DNA of 64,000 bases from Talpa occidentalis (lineage: Eukaryota; Chordata; Mammalia; Eulipotyphla; Talpidae): the NCBI RefSeq assembly GCF_014898055.3, contig NW_023601433.1:88173106-88237105 (forward strand), read 5' to 3'. The notes under the pieces were generated by a model. It saw only the letters and a list, made by a program, of their open reading frames with translations, made no database searches and was not told the DNA's origin. Numbering within the stretch: the stretch's first letter is position 1; each line of letters starts with the position of its first letter. The translations under genes were made by a program, and so were the position numbers. Shown here one piece after another: positions 1-64,000 of the stretch.

Positions 1-378
1 CAGCGGCTAAACCACAGACTGGCTTTCACCCACTCGCAACCCTTTGAAAATTATGAAAAGCTATCAATGTCAAGAAACCAGAAAATTCTAAATGACAAGA
101 TGGACTTTTGGCTTCTCTAGGAGAAAACCCCCAGGCCCAGGCTGCCACATGGAGATCTGGCTGCGGCCATTATGTGCCTATTTTAGAAAGAACACAAGTT
201 CACTTGCAGTTTTGCTGCAGTCCCCACCATTCCCTACCGCCTCACTACTTCCTGTTTTATTATTCACTTTGTACTACAGGCTTGGAACTTACAACAGCTG
301 CCCTGGACACCAATGTTCCTCACCCCGCTCAGCGGCCCCTCATTCCCCAGGCCCCTCCTGTCACAGGCACACACTTAC
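1..378. other. Start of the intron downstream of exon Q
   Basis: No coding exon is visible. The first 150 bases are AT-richer than most of the window and may be an old repeat whose family I cannot name. The exon Q donor GTAAGT is at 373-378. Confidence 0.6.
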
Positions 379-59885
<59,507 letters not shown>

Positions 59886-59914
59886 CTGCAGGGTAACGAG
59901 AAGAAGAGGAATTA

Positions 59915-59927
59915 ACACACACGCATG

Positions 59928-59965
<38 letters not shown>
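59915..59965 (-). repeat. NCOR2: TG/CA microsatellite just upstream of the exon A acceptor
   Basis: A perfect (CA)14 on the plus strand at 59938-59965, with an imperfect CA/CG/TGCA extension down to 59915. On the transcript strand it reads as a UG repeat, followed by a CUUCUUCU pyrimidine stretch and the exon A acceptor at 59886-59887. Confidence 0.93.
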
Positions 59966-59968
<3 letters not shown>

Positions 59969-62434
59969 GGCAGATTATAAATAGAGGCCTCCTGGAACAG
60001 CGGGCAGCTGCCCAACCCTGCAAGCCAATCCACAGTGGGGGGCGGGGGGCTGGGTCCCCCGGAGTCCTCCCCAGGCTGGAAACAGACACAGAGAGGCCTC
60101 CGTCCGCCTGCAGCGTCCCTGGCAAGCCCGCCAAGTTTCGATTCTAACAAGCGCACCGTGTTCTCGGTGGCTCCCCGCCACCCACGCCCCCGGCCCCGCT
60201 TCCCGGCCGCTCCTGCCAGCCGCCGGCACTGCCAAGCCGGAGAGGCCGTCCTTCCCTCGGAGGCTGGCGGGGCGTCCACAGTGACCTCAGAGCCGGTGCC
60301 GCCAGCTGGGGGCAGGGGGAGGCGGGACGAGGTCCAGAGAGGCTCCGAGATTCCCTTTCTAGGATTCCTGCGTTTCACAATCATGTGACTATTCTGAGGG
60401 CCCCCACCCCCCCCCACTCACAGCCCGGGACTTATTAGGAACACAGGGACACGCAGCAGAAAGGGCTCGGTGGCCGCCAAGTCAGCAGGCTGGACCGCGG
60501 GCCCTGAAGACGGGCGTCAGCTGTGGCAGGCCCCCCAGCCCCCAGCCCGGGACCCAGACCTCGGACAGAGCCAGGCCAGGTGACCGTGTCAGATCCAGGC
60601 AGAGCGGGATCAAAGTGGGGTATCCACGGGGAGCCAGGGCAAGGGAGGGTGCTGACCCGGCTGAACTCAAGAGCCAGTCTGTGTCTGGCGTGGGCTCGGC
60701 AGACAGGCCGAGCTGATCACCACCGTCCGATCAAAACCGTCCCCCGGGAACCCCCAAATTCAGATCCTCTAAAAGGGGGTGACCCAGGGCCCTGGGCAAC
60801 GTGGCTGACCACAGAATTCGAGGCCCAAGCTCCTGGTGTCAGGGGGCAGGGAGAAGGGGAGCCCAGGGTGTGGCAGCCCCGGCCACCCTGGCGAGAGAGC
60901 AGGGCTGCAGGTGGGCTCGAGCCCCTCCAACTCGCTCTGCCTAGAGCCCGGGACCCCGCCCACCCAAGACAGCCGTGCGCTGGGCTCTCTGCAGAGCCAG
61001 AACCCCAACACAGAAGCCTCAGAGTGGGGCTGGACACCCGGGGGACGATCAGCATGGCCACTGTCACTTATGGGCACCCACCCGAGCCAAGCAGGGAGCG
61101 CACGCCCTAGTCCGGGAACCACACGCCAGCCCGGCGTCTGGCGTGGGCTCGGACGCAGGTGAAGCGAGGCCTGGCCCCGCGGGCGGATGCGGCCCAGAGG
61201 ATGACGGGAGGAAGGACACCTCCACCTCTGGACCTCCGGGCTCCGGCAGGGAGGGAGACAGGGGTGGATCCCATCCAGGACCTCCCTACACAGATAAAGG
61301 GGCAGCTCCCCCCTCCACCAGGGCGCTGGCCCCGCGCCCCTCCAGGCCACACCAGCCGCAGCGCTGCCCTCAGCTGCATGCGGAGCCTCAGCCTCCAGGG
61401 CCCGGGCAGCAGTGGAGCAGAATCCCCAGCAAACGCGTCAGGCCAGCACTTCCTGCATGAGGAGTGCGGGGTCTGGGGGGGCCACGGGGTCTGGAGGGGC
61501 CTGGGGCCCCTGGAGCTGTTAGGATGGCCAGACTCAGGGACGCCTGGAAAGTCCCGGTCACGGCTGGGGTGGTGGGGACCTGAAGCTAGGCCCGAAGCTG
61601 GGCCCACCAACAGCCCGGGGGAGCCTGGACCCCTGCTCAGGTGGGCAAATCTAAGAAAGGACTTGGCCGTGTCCTCTGAGCTCCTCGGGGCTCAGCAATC
61701 AGAGGCCCCTGCAGAAATCCAGCCTCCTGGAACAGGCCCCCGTCCTCCCACTGGGGCCCTCTGTCCTGTCCCAACAGCACCTGGCTCCACAGCCCGGCTC
61801 ACGCCCCCCTCCAGGGGGTCCACCTGGAGCCCTGCCCGCCCTCCCCCCCGGTCAGCGCCACACACAGCCCACGGGCCCACCTCCCCCGGCCCCTCACGCT
61901 CCCTCGTGGACCACAGCCACCCTGAGCCTCTGCCCGCGCGGGCCCCGCGCTCCTGGCCCACAGGCCGCTCGCTGCTACCCCACAGACGCCTCCCCAGTCT
62001 GCCCCGCTGGCCCTGCCCCCAGAGCAGCTCCTGGGGCATGGCCTTGTGCAGCCGCCCCACCTCCGCGTGCTGGTGCCTCACCGATGCGCCCCAAGTGGAT
62101 AATGAACCCCGGCCCAACACACAAGAAAGCCGGGCAGCCCGGCGCGGCGGGGAAGCTGCACTTTGCAGGCAGCGTGGCATTTAGAGACAGACCCGAGCGC
62201 CAGCGCGCAGAGGGACCGGCGGGAAGGAGGGAGGATTAAAATCTAATCCTATTGCTCTCCCAAGGGGTGGTAAATCCTGGCGGCTCTTGGCAGACGGCTG
62301 AAGGGCTCCTGCCCACCTGGCTGCTCGGCTGAGGCTCAGCCGAGACAGAAGGACCCCCGCTGACCCACTGGGCCCGCGGCTGGCCCCTGCGCCCCACACC
62401 AGAGGCCCCTTCCTAGGGGGCACCTCTCCCCTCC

Positions 62435-62780
62435 CCCCGGCCTCCTTCCATGCTCCGGCAAACATCCCAGGTGTCGTCGGTGCGGGGGCACAGCGGGGAT
62501 ACACGAGGGGAGACCCTGCCCTCACAGAGCTGCTGCTCGCAACAAGGAAAACGGGAATTACGTGTGAGCAGGCTGAGGGGAAAACTAAAGGCGGGGAGGG
62601 AGGAGCCAGCGCTGCAGGGCTTCAGGGCCGGTGTGGCCAGGCAGCCTCGCCGACAGGGGCCTTGGAGCCAAGAGCCGGAGCAGCGCGAGCGAGTCCAGTG
62701 GGAAGGGAGCGTAAGCAGAGGGCCGGCCAGGCAAAGGCCCTGCGGCAGGAGGCCAGAGGCCGGGGTGGGGCAGAGGGAGG
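62435..62780. repeat. L2-type LINE remnant
   Basis: GGGGATACACGAGGGGAGAC, CCTGCCCTCACAGAGCTGCT, and then AGGCAAAGGCCCTGCGGCAG in the order of an ancient LINE internal region. Confidence 0.5.
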
Positions 62781-63059
62781 TGGCAAACGCAAGAAACGGC
62801 GAGGACAGTGGGAGAAGTCTGAGACCAGGCGTGCGCCCACACGCGGGGACTTGCTGATTAGCATCTCCCCGAGAAAGCCGAGGTGCGCGGGTGGGGGCCA
62901 TGTTCACGGCTGTCCCCGGCGCCTGGAGCAACAGCGGCCATTCCGTGACACGGCTGCGGCGTGCAGGACGCCAGGAAGCAGGGTGGCATGCCGAGCCCGG
63001 TGTGCCACACCTACCAGGCAAGGGCTGCTGCGTTCAGCAACCCAGGATCCAGCACGCAG

Positions 63060-63145
63060 AGCCCAGGACCCAGGTTTGCGTCTCACTGGCTGGGGGGCCT
63101 CAGGGAAACTACCGAGGGCTTCAGTTTCCTCACCTGCTGATGTGC
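63060..63145 (+). repeat. MIR SINE fragment
   Basis: CCCAGGTTTGCGTCTCACTG, GGCCTCAGGGAAACTACCGA and CTTCAGTTTCCTCACCTGCT are a MIR core. Confidence 0.65.
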
Positions 63146-63469
63146 ATGTGTGTGCATGTTTTGGGGGCCCAAGGGGAAGGCTGGCAGCTCCCACACATCA
63201 ACAGGACACCATCAACACAAAAGCAGGGTAAAGAGGCATGGAAGTCCCAGCCTGAGCAAGGGCCAGAACTGTGGGGCCCCCACCTGGTGAAAACCAGCCC
63301 GGGGACAGAGACTGCAGGCCAGCTAGCTTCTCCACCTCGCAGAAGCCCCGGGACAGGGAGGTAGTGGGGCTGACACCACTCCCGGGTTAAGGACATAGGG
63401 AGGGGGCGGGCCTAAGGCCCAGCCCTGACCGATCAGTATAAACCTCCCTCTGCTCACCCCACCCCCAGG

Positions 63470-63825
63470 GCTCGGTGTGGCTCAGAAATGGTGACTAGTC
63501 AGCCCAGTGAGAGCCAAACTGGGACTGTTGCTGAGATACCTGGGAAGAATTTCCTGTCTGCGATGAGAGCGGGGAGTACGTGGGCCTGGAGCTGCTGGCA
63601 GCCACGTTTCCATGGACCCCTGCCTGAGAACGACACTGGCGTGAAGCAAACAGATGGAGGAACAAAGTACTCGAAACATCGTCCTTTAAAAAGTACCTGG
63701 ATCCACCCATACCTGAAGCCAGATCTCTAACTTGCATTGCAAGATTCAATGAACCCCTTCTTAGCTTCAACTGCTCTGAACTGAGTTTTTGTGCTTGTAT
63801 CCAGGAGTCTTGACTTGCAGGACCT
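63470..63825. repeat. Old interspersed repeat, family not assigned
   Basis: CTGGGACTGTTGCTGAGATA, GTGGGCCTGGAGCTGCTGGC, CCACCCATACCTGAAGCC and AGGAGTCTTGACTTGCAGG occur in the order of a repeat common in mammalian genomes. I cannot name the family with confidence. Confidence 0.5.
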
Positions 63826-63839
63826 TTCCTGACACAGCC

Positions 63840-63990
63840 CTTTAGTTTACACAGTCACTCCCACAGCCACTGCAGTCACATCGATTCTGCACCTAAGAAA
63901 GTGACCAGGATCCAGAGCAGCTGAAGACCTCGGACAAAACCACCCAGTTCTTCAGGGAATCGGCTGGGCCAGAGTCCAAGCCCCTCCCCT
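63840..63990 (-). repeat. MIR SINE fragment (weak)
   Basis: TGCACCTAAGAAAGTGACCA, CGGACAAAACCACCCAGTTC and GGGCCAGAGTCCAAGCC resemble a diverged inverted MIR. Confidence 0.4.
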
Positions 63991-64000
63991 AGACCCCCTG

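Larger units (their letters stand above)
59886..64000. other. Intron upstream of exon A (partial)
   Basis: At least 4.1 kb of GC-rich intron reaching the window edge. The next upstream SMRT exon (ending in IIYDENR) is not visible, so it lies beyond 64000. Contains a CA/TG microsatellite, an L2-type remnant (62435-62780), MIR fragments and an unnamed old repeat. Confidence 0.78.

Noticed and set aside
61159..62184. Plus-strand open frame of 341 codons
   Set aside because: Pro/Ser/Arg-rich, no start context, no domain, and lies in an intron of NCOR2.

Overview
The window is vertebrate nuclear DNA, almost certainly from a placental mammal. It contains the middle of one large gene on the minus strand: NCOR2 (SMRT, silencing mediator of retinoid and thyroid receptors). 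I recognised 17 short exons by their protein sequence. Each is bounded by GT-AG splice sites, and together they join in one unbroken frame of about 802 codons with no stop. DNA is GC-rich and about 96% intronic. Interspersed repeats are old families shared by all placental mammals (MIR, L2, MER5A, hAT and MaLR-like fragments). I saw no primate Alu, carnivore SINEC, ruminant Bov-tA or rodent B1/B2 copy, so I do not name a species.

Transcription runs from high to low coordinates. Exons A-E (59885 down to 41123) encode the N-terminal helical region downstream of the GPS2/TBL1-binding part. Exons F-H (39925 to 35016) encode the deacetylase-activating domain with SANT1, which binds and activates HDAC3 together with an inositol phosphate. 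Exon I (26551 to 26421) starts with a CAG/polyglutamine tract and continues into a charged linker. Exons J-L (25332 to 14162) carry a basic linker and SANT2, the histone-interaction domain. Exons M-Q (9239 to 379) encode a basic patch and then long Pro/Glu/Ala/Ser-rich disordered repression-domain sequence. Counting back from the inositol-phosphate-binding residues (Lys449, Tyr470, Tyr471, Lys474, Lys475), the first residue is close to human SMRT residue 236. The 5' exons lie above 64000. The remaining 3' exons, including the receptor-interaction domains, lie below position 1.

No second gene, RNA gene, CRISPR array or microbial system is supported. Many long open frames exist, but they are by-products of high GC. 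The points most worth checking concern splicing: a (TG)14 tract just upstream of the acceptor of a 57-nt exon, a CAG repeat that serves as both splice acceptor and polyglutamine code, two NAGNAG acceptors, and a 51-nt frame-preserving exon. There is also a CpG-island-like stretch in the intron before exon L, and several AT-richer intronic blocks that look like conserved regulatory elements.
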